Assembly: GCA_019638495.1 (NCBI GenBank)
Contig: JAHBTQ010000001.1
Span: 1,116,001-1,180,000 of the forward strand
Source of the DNA: Taibaiella sp.
GTDB lineage: Bacteria; Bacteroidota; Bacteroidia; Chitinophagales; Chitinophagaceae
Length of the DNA stretch: 64,000 nt
Reading direction: 5' to 3'
Both the position numbers and the translations under genes were made by a program. The notes under the pieces were generated by a model. That model was not told the DNA's origin and searched no databases. It saw nothing but the letters and a program-made list of their open reading frames with translations. This document shows positions 26,068 to 34,966 of the stretch, piece by piece. Numbering within the stretch: the stretch's first letter is position 1; each line of letters begins with the position of its first letter.

Positions 26068-27135
26068 ATGAATGAGAGTGTATATATGAAGCGCTGCCTT
26101 GAGCTGGCCCAGCGCGCTGAGGGATATACCCGGCCAAACCCAATGGTGGGTGCCGTTCTGGTACATGACGGAAGGGTAATAGGAGAAGGCTATCACCACA
26201 ATTATGGAGCTTCCCATGGCGAGGTAAACTGCCTGGAAAACGTGGCGCCTGCCGACCGACACCTGATTCCGGAAAGTACTATGTACGTCAACCTGGAGCC
26301 ATGTACGCATTATGGGCTCACTCCTCCATGTGCCACCCGCATCATCTCTGAGAAGATAAAGAAGGTCGTAATAGCCAATACCGACCCCAATCAGAAAGTG
26401 AATGGACGGGGCGTAGCAGTGATGAGGGAAATGGGAATAGAGGTAGAAACAGGATTAATGGCTGCCGAAGGACTATGGCTAAACAGGCGCTTTTTCTGTT
26501 TTCAGACCATGAAACGGCCCTACATTATTCTGAAATGGGCACAGTCTGCCGATGGGTTCATTGCACACCCGGGCGGCAAGAAGGCACGCATTTCCAGCCA
26601 TGAGAGCATCACCATGTCGCACAGGTGGCGCTCGCGCGAGGCGGCCATAATGGTGGGTTACCTTACTGCGCTCAACGATAATCCGCAGCTTACCGCCCGC
26701 CAGTGGCAGGGTAGGCAACCCTTGCGCATTGCGCTCGACAGGAACCTTACCTTGCCCCAGGATTATAATCTGTTTAACGAAGATGCTGCCACATGGATCG
26801 TAAACCAGGTGCGGGAAACCATGTCCGGCCATGTACATTATGTGCAGGTGCCGTTTGTGAACCTGCTGCCGGCCCTTCTTACCCGTCTGCACGAGGCCAA
26901 TATCCTGTCGCTGATCGTAGAGGGTGGGGCGCAACTCCTCAATAGTTTCCTCGCTGCCGGCCTGTGGGACGAAGCCCGGGTCATCACGTCTCCTCAGTCG
27001 CTGGGCGAGGGTGTGCCTGCCCCGGTGGGGCTGGTGGGCGATAAGGTCATCAACGAGCGCAGCGACGTGGACACAGTGGAAATATTCACCAATCGAAACA
27101 CTGCATTTCCTTATGCCAGCGGCATGCCATTATAA
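26068..27135 (+). CDS. ribD: Bifunctional riboflavin biosynthesis protein RibD
   Basis: RibD deaminates the pyrimidine made from GTP and then reduces its ribosyl side chain, the second and third steps of riboflavin synthesis. The 355 residues have an N-terminal zinc deaminase (PNPMVGAVLVHDGRVIGEGYH, HGEVN, and EPCTHYGLTPPC with the two zinc cysteines) and a C-terminal NADPH reductase from about residue 147 (RPYIILKWAQSADGFIA, EGGAQLLNSFL). The usual HAE zinc/proton motif reads HGE; the His and Glu are kept. I see no FMN riboswitch in the 150 nt upstream. Confidence 0.95.
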   Translation: MNESVYMKRCLELAQRAEGYTRPNPMVGAVLVHDGRVIGEGYHHNYGASHGEVNCLENVAPADRHLIPESTMYVNLEPCTHYGLTPPCATRIISEKIKKVVIANTDPNQKVNGRGVAVMREMGIEVETGLMAAEGLWLNRRFFCFQTMKRPYIILKWAQSADGFIAHPGGKKARISSHESITMSHRWRSREAAIMVGYLTALNDNPQLTARQWQGRQPLRIALDRNLTLPQDYNLFNEDAATWIVNQVRETMSGHVHYVQVPFVNLLPALLTRLHEANILSLIVEGGAQLLNSFLAAGLWDEARVITSPQSLGEGVPAPVGLVGDKVINERSDVDTVEIFTNRNTAFPYASGMPL

Positions 27136-27297
27136 AAAGAGAGGTCGCCCAACCTTTTCTTTTTTACCGCAGTCTTAATAAATGAAAGGGAGTTTATTTA
27201 CTTAGGCTGAACCCATCAAAGATTTTTTTCTGTACACCTTGTGCTTTGTAAAGCACTGTAAGCCCTTAATTTTTAGTTTGGTTGCAAAATTGACTAA

Positions 27298-27327
27298 CGA
27301 TACGGCCGCAGCGGCCGTATCGTTTTT
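27298..27327 (+). terminator. Strong terminator between ribD and the aldehyde dehydrogenase
   Basis: CGATACGGCCGC and GCGGCCGTATCG form a perfect 12-bp stem around a single A, followed on the plus strand by TTTTTG. It lies 162 nt beyond the ribD stop. Confidence 0.85.
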
Positions 27328-27328
27328 G

Positions 27329-28786
27329 TTATAGCTCTATGCACACATTCTTTGGCTCGGTAAAGAAGCGCAGAGCTTCCCAGCCACCCTCGCGGCCCAC
27401 ACCACTGTTCCTGAAGCCGCCAAAGGGTGTGCGCAGGTCGCGCAGCAGCCAGCAGTTCACCCATATGATGCCGCTATGCACTTTTGCTGCCACACGGTTG
27501 GCACGGCTCACATCCTGTGTCCATATGGTGGCAGAGAGGCCATAGTCGCTGGCATTGGCCAGTTGCAGTGCCTCATCTTCCGTCGCAAACGGCTGTATGG
27601 TTACAACCGGGCCAAAGATCTCTTCCATATTGGTGCGGCAGTTGGGTCCCAGGCCTTCTATTATGGTGGGTTCTATAAACAGACCATTGGCACAGCGACC
27701 TTCCAGCTTCACCGGCTTGCCTCCCAGCAGCACTTTACCGCCTTCCTGTTTAGCTAGATCTATACAGCCCAGCACTTTCTCATAGTGAGGCATGCTCACC
27801 ACCGCTCCCTGCCTGCTGTTGTAATCCAGCGGGTCGCCTACTGTAAGTTTCCGCACACGGGCTATAAATTCGTCTTTGAAGCGCTCATAGATACTCTGCT
27901 CCACCAGTATGCGGCTACCACACAGGCATATCTGTCCCTGGTTACTGAAGGATGACTGAATTGTGGTGCGCATCATTTTGTCCCAGTCGCAATCAGCAAA
28001 AATGATATTGGGGTTTTTACCGCCCAGCTCCAGCGACACCTTTTTAAACATCGGCGCGGCTATAGCCGCTATATCGCGCCCTGCACGTGTGCTGCCGGTA
28101 AAGGAGATGGCCTTTATTTCAGGGTGAGATACGATGGCCGACCCGCAGCCCGGACCTGTACCGTGCAGTATATTCAGCACCCCCGCAGGCAAGCCTGCTT
28201 CCATACATATCTTGCTCAGCAGGTAGCCCGTCATCGGGGTCACCTCACTCGGTTTTGACACTACGCAGTTGCCTGCCGCCAGTGCCGGGGCTATCTTCCA
28301 GGTAAATAAATAAAGCGGCAGATTCCATGGCGAGATACAGCCCACCACGCCTATAGGCTGGCGCAGTGTATAGTTGATGGCCTTATCCTCCATATTGTGG
28401 CTGTCGGTGCTGAAGTGCATGATGCCCGTAGCAAAAAAGCGGAAGTTGCTCGATGCGCGTGGTATATCCACTTTCTTGCTCAGCCACAGCGGCTTGCCGT
28501 TGTCATTGGTTTCTGCTAGCGCCAGTGCGTCCAGGTTTTCATCTATCAGTTCTGCTATGCGGTTCAGTATCTTAAAGCGCTCCTCCACAGGCGTAGTGCT
28601 CCAGCCCGGGAATGCAGCCTTGGCTGCGCCTACTGCTTCTTCTACATCCTTACTGTCGCTGTCGGGTGTCTGGCTATATTCCTCCCCCGTTGCCGGGTTT
28701 ATATTAGGCATATACTTTCCGCTCAGCGGTGCTTGCAATGAACCTCCTATGTAGTTAGCTATCTGCTTCGGCGCTATCAATTCCAT
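27329..28786 (-). CDS. Aldehyde dehydrogenase, ALDH8/2-aminomuconate-semialdehyde type
   Basis: A 485-residue NAD-dependent aldehyde dehydrogenase. The cofactor and catalytic signatures are ISPWNLPLYLFTWKIAPALA, FTGSTRAGRDIA, LELGGKNPNIIFADCD (catalytic Glu) and NQGQICLCGSRILVE (catalytic Cys). The C-terminal VNCWLLRDLRTPFGGFRNSG is characteristic of the ALDH8A1/2-hydroxymuconic or 2-aminomuconic semialdehyde dehydrogenase group, which acts in tryptophan (kynurenine) or catechol breakdown. No other gene of those pathways is in the window, so the substrate is an inference. A -7-like TACTTTTG ends 4 nt before the ATG. Confidence 0.88.
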   Translation of the reverse strand: MELIAPKQIANYIGGSLQAPLSGKYMPNINPATGEEYSQTPDSDSKDVEEAVGAAKAAFPGWSTTPVEERFKILNRIAELIDENLDALALAETNDNGKPLWLSKKVDIPRASSNFRFFATGIMHFSTDSHNMEDKAINYTLRQPIGVVGCISPWNLPLYLFTWKIAPALAAGNCVVSKPSEVTPMTGYLLSKICMEAGLPAGVLNILHGTGPGCGSAIVSHPEIKAISFTGSTRAGRDIAAIAAPMFKKVSLELGGKNPNIIFADCDWDKMMRTTIQSSFSNQGQICLCGSRILVEQSIYERFKDEFIARVRKLTVGDPLDYNSRQGAVVSMPHYEKVLGCIDLAKQEGGKVLLGGKPVKLEGRCANGLFIEPTIIEGLGPNCRTNMEEIFGPVVTIQPFATEDEALQLANASDYGLSATIWTQDVSRANRVAAKVHSGIIWVNCWLLRDLRTPFGGFRNSGVGREGGWEALRFFTEPKNVCIEL

Positions 28787-28790
28787 GTTG

Positions 28791-28798
28791 CAAAAGTA
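28791..28798 (-). promoter_or_regulatory. Putative -7 element implying a leaderless aldehyde dehydrogenase transcript
   Basis: Read on the minus strand, TACTTTTG (28798-28791) matches TAnnTTTG and ends 4 nt before the ATG at 28786. If used, transcription would begin at about the start codon. No -33 match is visible. Confidence 0.35.
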
Positions 28799-28892
28799 AG
28801 CACATGTTTTGGATGCCGGGATTATGTAATACTAGCGTTCTCTGATTATATACGGCTAATTGGCAAATTTTCATATATTCACTTTCCCAACC

Positions 28893-30512
28893 ATGCCTGT
28901 GGCCTGTTATTTGAAGAATTTGCCTCTATTGTTGCTGTTCCTATTTGTGGGGAACGGTTTTGCGTTTGGCCAGGACTTAACAGAGCAGTTCATTGTTTCC
29001 GAAACACCGGACTCCCTGATTTTTGACGACGACTATTATGGTTTCAATGCAGATGGCACTTTCTGGTACTTGTTTTTTATGGAAAACAAAGGTTATATAC
29101 GGGCCAGTAGCGGTGACACAATTGGTCCCATAAAGAACATTGAGAAGAAAGACGACCTGGTACGCTTTTCATACGGTGAAAACTGGGAAGGTGATGGAAC
29201 AGGAAGTATTTCCATCTATGACAACTGGTACTGCTCCTCACCTCAGTTCAGAAAAGTTACAGGACCGTATTATGGGAAAGTTGCCTTGAGTATCTATGGC
29301 CCAACCAGGGATATTCTGGCATTAACAGTGCAAGACAGTGCGGCGACTACATGTTTCCTGAACGGGCTGAAAATTGCCACCTATTCCCCGGCTGATTTTG
29401 TTGATGACTATCGGTTTGCGCTAACCTGGTGCTCCTGTAGTAACGATGGTAGCGTACTTTATTGTTATAAACAAAAAGGCAAATGGTTTGCCAGACTGAA
29501 CGATTCCATCATCTATACTTCCCGGCACAAAATAGACTATGTAAAGGTTGTGGACAGTGGCATGTATACCTTTAAGGAGGTATTGCTAAACAAGAAGAGA
29601 TATTATCGAGCTATGTGGCACCTTAATGATACTCAAATAGAGATAAAGAGCAGAGAATCTTTTCTTTACCTAAACGATGAAGGTGGATACAGGATACAGA
29701 TGACTCCGGACAATACGGGAAGCAGCATTAATATAATAAATGGCATGTATAATGGCCCTATCTCTGATTCGTCGAAGGTAATGGTTAAGAACCGACACAA
29801 CTTCCTTTTTACAATGCCGGGTGAAGGAGTAATGAAATTGAACGTCAATGGAACTGTGTACTCACTTGATGCTGACGAGATATTTGCTACGCCAAGTTTT
29901 GACAATAGAGGCAACTTTGCCACTCACGGAAGACAGGGCTACTATGTTTACAAGTACATTAATGGCATTAGGGCTAATGAACCGTTAAGCAAATACGGAG
30001 TCCGAGCGGAGCCCGTATGCATTCAGGCTGATGGAACTTCGATTCATTATTTCAGAAATGACGACTCTCTTTATTTATTCAGAGATGACGAATTGATCTG
30101 GACATCCACATTGGCCTGGCAGTATTTGCGTACCGAATGTTACATTCAGGAAGAGCGCTTTGATCCGCACTGGACCGCCCATCACAGTGACTTATTTGTT
30201 GCCTCCTTAGTTGAGCGGGAATTTGTAGTAATCAAGGGGAATTTTGTTCCGCGGGAGTTCCTTACCTATTATCCGGATTCTCTCTATTTCCAAAACACGC
30301 TACACGGATCATACGGTATGGCAAATGGGAGTGTCTATCTGATAACTCGATGTGGCAGGAACAGATTTTTGTTGAACATCGACAATAAGTTTTTTAAAGA
30401 GGTTGATGGTGTTGACGAAGTATTAAAGCAGAATTATTTCAGCAGAGGCAAACTGGTTTTTTATGCGATCAAAGGAAGATCAGTATATCGTTATGAGTAT
30501 ACGTATGAATAG
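28893..30512 (+). CDS. Secreted protein of unknown function
   Basis: I do not recognise a family. The ATG at 28893 opens a signal peptide (MPVACYLKNLPLLLLFLFVG...FGQ); a TTG at 28860 would add 11 residues and is not favoured. The mature protein of about 510 residues is rich in Asp, Tyr and Phe and is built from short strand-turn units (YNGPISDSSKVMVKNRHNF, GEGVMKLNVNGTVYSL, SRESFLYLNDEGGYRI), suggesting a beta-propeller-like or repeated sheet structure. It overlaps the next gene by 8 nt, so the two are co-transcribed and may act together in the envelope. Confidence 0.7.
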   Translation: MPVACYLKNLPLLLLFLFVGNGFAFGQDLTEQFIVSETPDSLIFDDDYYGFNADGTFWYLFFMENKGYIRASSGDTIGPIKNIEKKDDLVRFSYGENWEGDGTGSISIYDNWYCSSPQFRKVTGPYYGKVALSIYGPTRDILALTVQDSAATTCFLNGLKIATYSPADFVDDYRFALTWCSCSNDGSVLYCYKQKGKWFARLNDSIIYTSRHKIDYVKVVDSGMYTFKEVLLNKKRYYRAMWHLNDTQIEIKSRESFLYLNDEGGYRIQMTPDNTGSSINIINGMYNGPISDSSKVMVKNRHNFLFTMPGEGVMKLNVNGTVYSLDADEIFATPSFDNRGNFATHGRQGYYVYKYINGIRANEPLSKYGVRAEPVCIQADGTSIHYFRNDDSLYLFRDDELIWTSTLAWQYLRTECYIQEERFDPHWTAHHSDLFVASLVEREFVVIKGNFVPREFLTYYPDSLYFQNTLHGSYGMANGSVYLITRCGRNRFLLNIDNKFFKEVDGVDEVLKQNYFSRGKLVFYAIKGRSVYRYEYTYE

Positions 30513-31317
30513 TCGACTTATTTTCAGCCTGTTATTCACATTGCTACTCGGGTCTCCTGGCATGCTGAGGGCGCAGAAGATGCCTATGGACTACTTTGAT
30601 GAGGGACAGGCGTTGTTTGAGAGGGGTAAATATGAAGAAGCACTGACATCCTATATGCATATTGTCACACACAATCCAAGGAACGTTTCTTTCGGAGACG
30701 CGCTATTTGAATCTGCAAAATGCCACTATGAATTAGGCAACTATGACAGCGCAATTGCCCTCGCGAGGAAGTTTTTTTTTATGGACACACTTGAAAGCCA
30801 TAGATGTTTCTCGAAGAAATATTTCTCTTGTAGTTTAATGAGCAGCGTGTTCTTAAAGAAGCATATGTTGGATACGAGCCTGTTTTACCTTGGCCTTGCA
30901 GACAGTGTTCACACATTCATTAGTTGTGTTTGGAACTGCCAGCTTTACTCACCAGCAGAAGTGATTCAACGCATCCACATATCTATTGGATATGCGCGGG
31001 TTTTCATTGAGCGGAGTCAAATGGAGTTGGCATTTAGGGAATTGATACAATACATTTTCGATGAAGAAGCACAAAAGACTTCGCTGGTAGAAGAGTTAAG
31101 GAAGCTGCTAGCTGTAAAGAGTGATGTCAAACTACGGTTTGACGACGCCCTGGCTGCACACTATAAGGAAAAGCTGCACGATTCAAGCGATTACTACCAC
31201 CTCTATATGAACTTTGAAGGTGCCAAAATTGAACTGCCGAAAGCAGAGGGAGTGGACCAACCGGACCTGGCTCGTATCCGCAATAGCTCGTTCTACAAAA
31301 TGATTGGTGCCCTTTGA
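30505..31317 (+). CDS. Secreted TPR-repeat protein
   Basis: From the ATG at 30505 the protein has 270 residues with a signal peptide (MNSRLIFSLLFTLLLGSPGMLRAQ). An in-frame ATG at 30463 lies deep in the previous gene and lacks a clean leader. Tetratricopeptide-like helices are visible at mature residues about 30-110: YFDEGQALFERGKYEEALTSYM and LFESAKCHYELGNYDSAIALARKFF. The remainder is helical and unassigned. TPR proteins scaffold protein-protein contacts; the likely partner is the upstream secreted protein, whose stop it overlaps. Confidence 0.72.
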   Translation: MNSRLIFSLLFTLLLGSPGMLRAQKMPMDYFDEGQALFERGKYEEALTSYMHIVTHNPRNVSFGDALFESAKCHYELGNYDSAIALARKFFFMDTLESHRCFSKKYFSCSLMSSVFLKKHMLDTSLFYLGLADSVHTFISCVWNCQLYSPAEVIQRIHISIGYARVFIERSQMELAFRELIQYIFDEEAQKTSLVEELRKLLAVKSDVKLRFDDALAAHYKEKLHDSSDYYHLYMNFEGAKIELPKAEGVDQPDLARIRNSSFYKMIGAL

Positions 31318-31353
31318 ACAATATCAACAAAGCGCTTTAAATCAGAACATAAC

Positions 31354-31373
31354 GAATATTTATAAAAATATTC
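31354..31373. other. AT-rich inverted repeat upstream of the small lipoprotein
   Basis: GAATATTT (31354-31361) and AAATATTC (31366-31373) form a perfect 8-bp inverted repeat around ATAA. No T run follows. It may be an operator or a weak transcript end. Confidence 0.4.
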
Positions 31374-31440
31374 AAAAAATGCAGGTTACCTTTTTTCAAA
31401 GCGGGTATAAATGTGCATAACCAACTAAAAACAATAAGTT

Positions 31441-31671
31441 ATGAAATTTGTAAAGATCAGCGTTTTCGCTCTTACACTGGGTCTGTTTGCTACATCTTGC
31501 GGAAGCTCTAGCAGCGAAGCAACTACTGAAGCTCCTGCTGCTACTGAAGCTCCTGCTGCAGAAGCTGCTCCAGCTCCTGAAGCTGCTCCAGCTCCAGCTG
31601 CTACTGATAGCGCTGCTGCTCCTGCTGCTGCTCCAGCTCCTGAAGCTGCTCCAGCTCCAGCTGGCCACTAA
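31441..31671 (+). CDS. Small Ala/Pro/Glu-rich lipoprotein
   Basis: A 76-residue protein with a lipoprotein signal (MKFVKISVFALTLGLFATSC) and the acylated Cys at 20. The mature part is only about 56 residues of low complexity, made of repeated APAPEAAPAPA and TEAPAA units with almost no hydrophobic residues. It is probably an extended, unstructured surface or periplasmic tether. A clear terminator follows 29 nt after the stop, supporting that it is a real gene. The repeat DNA (GCTCCAGCTCCTGAAGCTGCT units) could change length by slippage. Confidence 0.8.
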   Translation: MKFVKISVFALTLGLFATSCGSSSSEATTEAPAATEAPAAEAAPAPEAAPAPAATDSAAAPAAAPAPEAAPAPAGH

Positions 31672-31700
31672 TCTTAAGATTAGCAGTAAAAACATAAAGA

Positions 31701-31726
31701 AACCATCCTTCGGGGTGGTTTTTTTA
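31701..31726 (+). terminator. Terminator of the small lipoprotein gene
   Basis: AACCATCC (31701-31708) pairs with GGGTGGTT (31713-31720, one G-T pair) around a TTCG tetraloop, then TTTTT. Confidence 0.88.
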
Positions 31727-31879
31727 TGCCCGCACTTCTCGTTCCCGTCCCGGTTTCACCCAAAAACTTTTTACCACAGAACGCCCGCGTTCTGTCACAC
31801 CCCCGTTTGGCACTGTCATTAAAACTTCTTTTGCCCGTCCGTTCCTTTCGTCCGACCTTTATATCAGGTCCAGGTGATA

Positions 31880-33111
31880 TGCCCAATAGAGTTCCGTCAC
31901 CTCGACCGCAGGGAGAGGTCTCCTGAGCATGTGCACTAAGCTCAATCATGGCTCGTCGCACTCGCTCCCGCGCTCCGCTCTGCCTTGGGGTCTCCTCAGC
32001 ATGTGCAGGAAGCATAATCACGGCCGGTTTTCCAACTCCACTACCGACTTCACTTCCATACCGGAAAACCGGAAGTTGTTCAATGAATAGAATTGAAAAT
32101 CAATGAATTAGGGTAATCAAGCCACTCCCACCACCGGAAGTAGTCGGAAGTAAACCGGAAGTCAGCCCGATAGAAATTCGTCACCGCGACCGCAGGGAGA
32201 TGTCTCCTGAGCGGGGATTAGGTTCAACCTCAATCATGAAAACAGTGACCAAGGGTATTCAGCAGCTTATTAGAAGCGCTCATTCGGGTCACCCTCCCTT
32301 TTGGGGAGGGATGGGGAGGGGCTACCCGGTCAGATGCTATCAAACTGCAAATTCAATGCCGGTGGCTATCTGGCACCTGCAATAATTGTCATTGGCAGCA
32401 TGTGCAGGAAGCATGAATCAAGGCCAGTTTCCCAACCCAACTTCCGACTTTACTTTGCAACCGGGAAACCGGAAGTTGCACAATAAATTTAATTGAAAAT
32501 CAATGAATTAAGGTAGCCAAACCGCTCCCCACCACCGGTAAAAAGCGGAAGTAAACCGGAAGTGAGCCCGATAGAAATTCGTCACCTCGACCGCAGGGAG
32601 ATGTCTCCTGAGCCTAAGCACCCATGGTGCTCGCACCCGCACTCGCTCTCCGCTCTGTCTTGGGGTCTCCTGAGCCCATGCACGAAGCGCAATCTCGGCC
32701 AGTTTCCTAACCATACTTCCGACTTCACTTCCATACCGGAAAACTGGAAGTTGCACAATGAATAGAATTGAAAATCAATGAATTACGACGAGTTTACCAC
32801 TCCCGCCACCGGCAAAAAGCGGAAGTAAACCGGAAGTGAGCCCGATAGAAATTCGTCACCTCGACGCAGGAGAGGTCTCCTGAGCCTAGCACCCATGCTG
32901 GTCGCACCCGCACTCGCTCTCCGCTCTGTCTTGGGGTCTCCTGAGCCCATGCACGAAGCGCAATCTCGGCCGGTTTCCTAACCATACTTCCGACTTCACT
33001 TCCATACCGGAAAACGGAAGTTGCACAATAAATAGAATTGAAGATCAATTAATTACGACGAGTACGCCACTTCCACCACCGGAAGTAGTCGGAAGTAAAC
33101 CGGAAGTTGGC
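31880..33111. repeat. Intergenic tandem array of four ~275-bp repeat units
   Basis: The gene-free stretch 31672-33167 is filled by units starting at about 31880, 32164, 32565 and 32839. Each has the landmark GCCCGATAGAAATTCGTCAC, the segment CGCAGGGAGATGTCTCCTGA, a later GGTCTCCTGAGC copy, TACCGGAAAACCGGAAGTTG, the sequence GAATTGAAAATCAATGAATT and a run of CGGAAGT motifs. Units 3 and 4 are nearly identical. The first is more divergent, and the second carries an insertion of about 125 nt with a GGGAGGG hairpin. Reading frames inside the units repeat with them and are not genes. No unique spacers are present, so this is not a CRISPR array. Confidence 0.85.
32292..32310. repeat. CCCTCCC-type palindromic element inside repeat unit 2
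   Basis: CCCTCCC, TTTT, then GGGGAGGG, followed by ATGGGGAGGGG. It resembles the element at 33138 and marks the insertion in the second unit of the array. Confidence 0.5.
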
Positions 33112-33137
33112 ACCTGTGAGTTACCTATTCGTTACCT

Positions 33138-33156
33138 CCCTCTCCCTTGGAGAGGG
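33138..33156. repeat. CCCTCTCC-type palindromic element at the array end
   Basis: CCCTCTCC (33138-33145) and GGAGAGGG (33149-33156) form an 8-bp hairpin, followed by TCGGGGAGAGG up to the stop codon of the M28 peptidase gene. It is the same kind of short palindrome as at 32292. Confidence 0.55.
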
Positions 33157-33167
33157 TCGGGGAGAGG

Positions 33168-34829
33168 TCACTTATTCAGCTCTATCGGCATGCTCACCTC
33201 CTTACCGTCGCGCGTCACGCGAACCGTTGTCTTTTCGCCCGGAGAGAATTTTCCCAGGGCTTCCATATAGCTCTGCATGCCGCTGATCTTTTGTTCGCCC
33301 AGTTGCGTAATAATGTCACCTACTTTAACGCCGGCTTTGAATGCAGGCCTGTTTTCTGTAACACCGTCCACCTTTACGCCGCCGGCGTCAAATGTATAGT
33401 CTGGCATTATCCCCAGTGACACCTTAAAGCGGGTTTTGCCCGTGGTTGCTTGTTTGGTGATGGTATACTTAGGTTTCACGTGCTCTTTCTCCATCATGGT
33501 CACCACGCGGGTCACGTAGTCCAGCACCTGTGCCTCGCCCTCATAGTTTATCAGGCTTGCCACGTCCGATGGTTTGTGATAGTCCTTATGCGTCCCGGTA
33601 AAGAAGAAGAGCACCGGAATGCCCGCATTGTAGAAGCTCGTATGGTCTGATGGTCCCACACCGGCACTGTCTATTACCAGCTTAAACTCGCCATTAGCCA
33701 GCTTCACCGCTTCTGCCCATGTCGGTGAGGTACCTACCCCTCCTATGGTCAGTGCATGCGTGCTGTCATTTAACCTGCCCACCATGTCCATGTTTATCAT
33801 GTAGGCTATGGAGTTGCTGTCCAGTTTCTCGTTTTTCACAAACGCCTTTGACCCAAACAGGCCCAGCTCTTCGCCGGAGAAGTTTACGAATAGGTAATTG
33901 TAGTGGCGAAACTTCTTGTTGCCTTTTATGCGGCCGGCCATTTCCAGCAATGCCGCAGTGCCGCTTGCATTGTCATCGGCTCCGTGATGGATCTTATGTT
34001 CCTTTTCAGCGTTGGCGTGTAGGCTGTTGTGGTCTTCGCCATAGCCCAGGTGGTCATAGTGTGCCCCCAGCACCACGGTATAGGGTGCGTGGTTGTCTAT
34101 ATAGGCAGCCAGGTTATTGGCATTCCGCTCAGTCTTTGTTAGCGTTATGTCCATAGCCACATTCAGCCCACCCTTGCCTGCGGGCCTGTCTACTACCAGT
34201 TTCTTATAGGTCTTGTTGCTCAGGTAGGCTGCCGGTATGTCTATCGTTTCAAGGTCGGTATGCTTATTGAATGTAGGCGGATATTTACTGTCATAGCCAT
34301 CGTAAAGTATCACGGCCGTGGCGCCTTGCTTCATTGCTTCCCTGCACTTTTCAAAGGCTGTTTTTTCCCAGTCAAAATGCGGGTTTTCGGCTTCGTCCTT
34401 ATTGGCATAGAGTGGCAGCATCCACACGCTTCCCTGTTCCATAATTTCCGGAAGAATGTCGCTGGTCACTTTTTTGCTGGCGCTAAATGGCAGCGGGAAG
34501 CACTCTTCGCCACACGGCACATACACCCCGTTAATGGATATTTTGGTTGATGGTGCTATCGCCTTTCCATAAGTGAAGTTGAACGGATGGAAGTACGTTT
34601 GCTTGTAGGGGGCAATACGCATTTGCTGGTAGCGCTTTTCTATGTAGTCTGCTGCTTTGCGCTCGCCCTCGGTGCCCGTGCGCCGCCCTTCCAGGTCATC
34701 AGATGCCAGGTAGCCGATGTCTGCCTTTAGCTGCGAAATGGTTTGTGCATGCTTCTTGTCCTGAGCCCCGGCACTGCCGGCAAAAAAACAGGAAACTGCA
34801 ACCCAGATAGTAATGCTTCTATATCCCAT
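33168..34829 (-). CDS. M28 family metallopeptidase with PA insert and PDZ domain
   Basis: A 553-residue exported zinc aminopeptidase. Its metal ligands lie in order in GAHYDHLGYG, HHGADDNASGTAALLEMA, NFSGEELGLFGSKAF, INMDMVGRL and GPSDHTSFYNAGIPVLFF. A protease-associated insert lies at about 105-235 and a C-terminal PDZ domain at about 465-553 (KAGVKVGDIITQLGEQKISG). A signal peptide ends near residue 22 (AGAQ). It would trim peptides in the periplasm or outside the cell. It ends where the 31.9-33.1 kb repeat array begins. Confidence 0.93.
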   Translation of the reverse strand: MGYRSITIWVAVSCFFAGSAGAQDKKHAQTISQLKADIGYLASDDLEGRRTGTEGERKAADYIEKRYQQMRIAPYKQTYFHPFNFTYGKAIAPSTKISINGVYVPCGEECFPLPFSASKKVTSDILPEIMEQGSVWMLPLYANKDEAENPHFDWEKTAFEKCREAMKQGATAVILYDGYDSKYPPTFNKHTDLETIDIPAAYLSNKTYKKLVVDRPAGKGGLNVAMDITLTKTERNANNLAAYIDNHAPYTVVLGAHYDHLGYGEDHNSLHANAEKEHKIHHGADDNASGTAALLEMAGRIKGNKKFRHYNYLFVNFSGEELGLFGSKAFVKNEKLDSNSIAYMINMDMVGRLNDSTHALTIGGVGTSPTWAEAVKLANGEFKLVIDSAGVGPSDHTSFYNAGIPVLFFFTGTHKDYHKPSDVASLINYEGEAQVLDYVTRVVTMMEKEHVKPKYTITKQATTGKTRFKVSLGIMPDYTFDAGGVKVDGVTENRPAFKAGVKVGDIITQLGEQKISGMQSYMEALGKFSPGEKTTVRVTRDGKEVSMPIELNK

Positions 34830-34845
34830 AACTTATGCGAATGAA

Positions 34846-34853
34846 CAAAGGTA
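34846..34853 (-). promoter_or_regulatory. Putative -7 element for the M28 peptidase gene
   Basis: On the minus strand TACCTTTG matches TAnnTTTG, 16 nt before the ATG at 34829, implying a very short leader. No -33 match is evident. Confidence 0.45.
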
Positions 34854-34907
34854 ATTAAAGCATATAGTTTTCAGAAAAGGGTTAAGCACAGTTGTGGACA
34901 CAAAAAA

Positions 34908-34924
34908 GCCGCTCAGGGAGCGGC
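34908..34924 (-). terminator. Terminator of scpB
   Basis: GCCGCT (34908-34913) pairs with AGCGGC (34919-34924). Read on the minus strand the hairpin is followed by TTTTTT, 42 nt after the scpB stop. Confidence 0.82.
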
Positions 34925-34966
34925 CAGTTGCGAATCGTAATTCTATTATTGATGCTTACTAGTTTT

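Noticed and set aside
31396..31695. Minus-strand Ser/Trp-rich frame opposite the small lipoprotein
   Set aside because: It is the antisense of the Ala/Pro repeats; the plus-strand frame has a lipobox and its own terminator.
32508..33048. Minus-strand reading frames of 82 and 84 codons in the repeat array
   Set aside because: They encode the same peptide twice because the DNA repeats; no signal, ribosome-binding site or family resemblance is visible.
31880..33111. Possible CRISPR array
   Set aside because: The repeat units are about 275 bp and contiguous, with no short repeats separated by unique spacers, and no cas gene is in the window.
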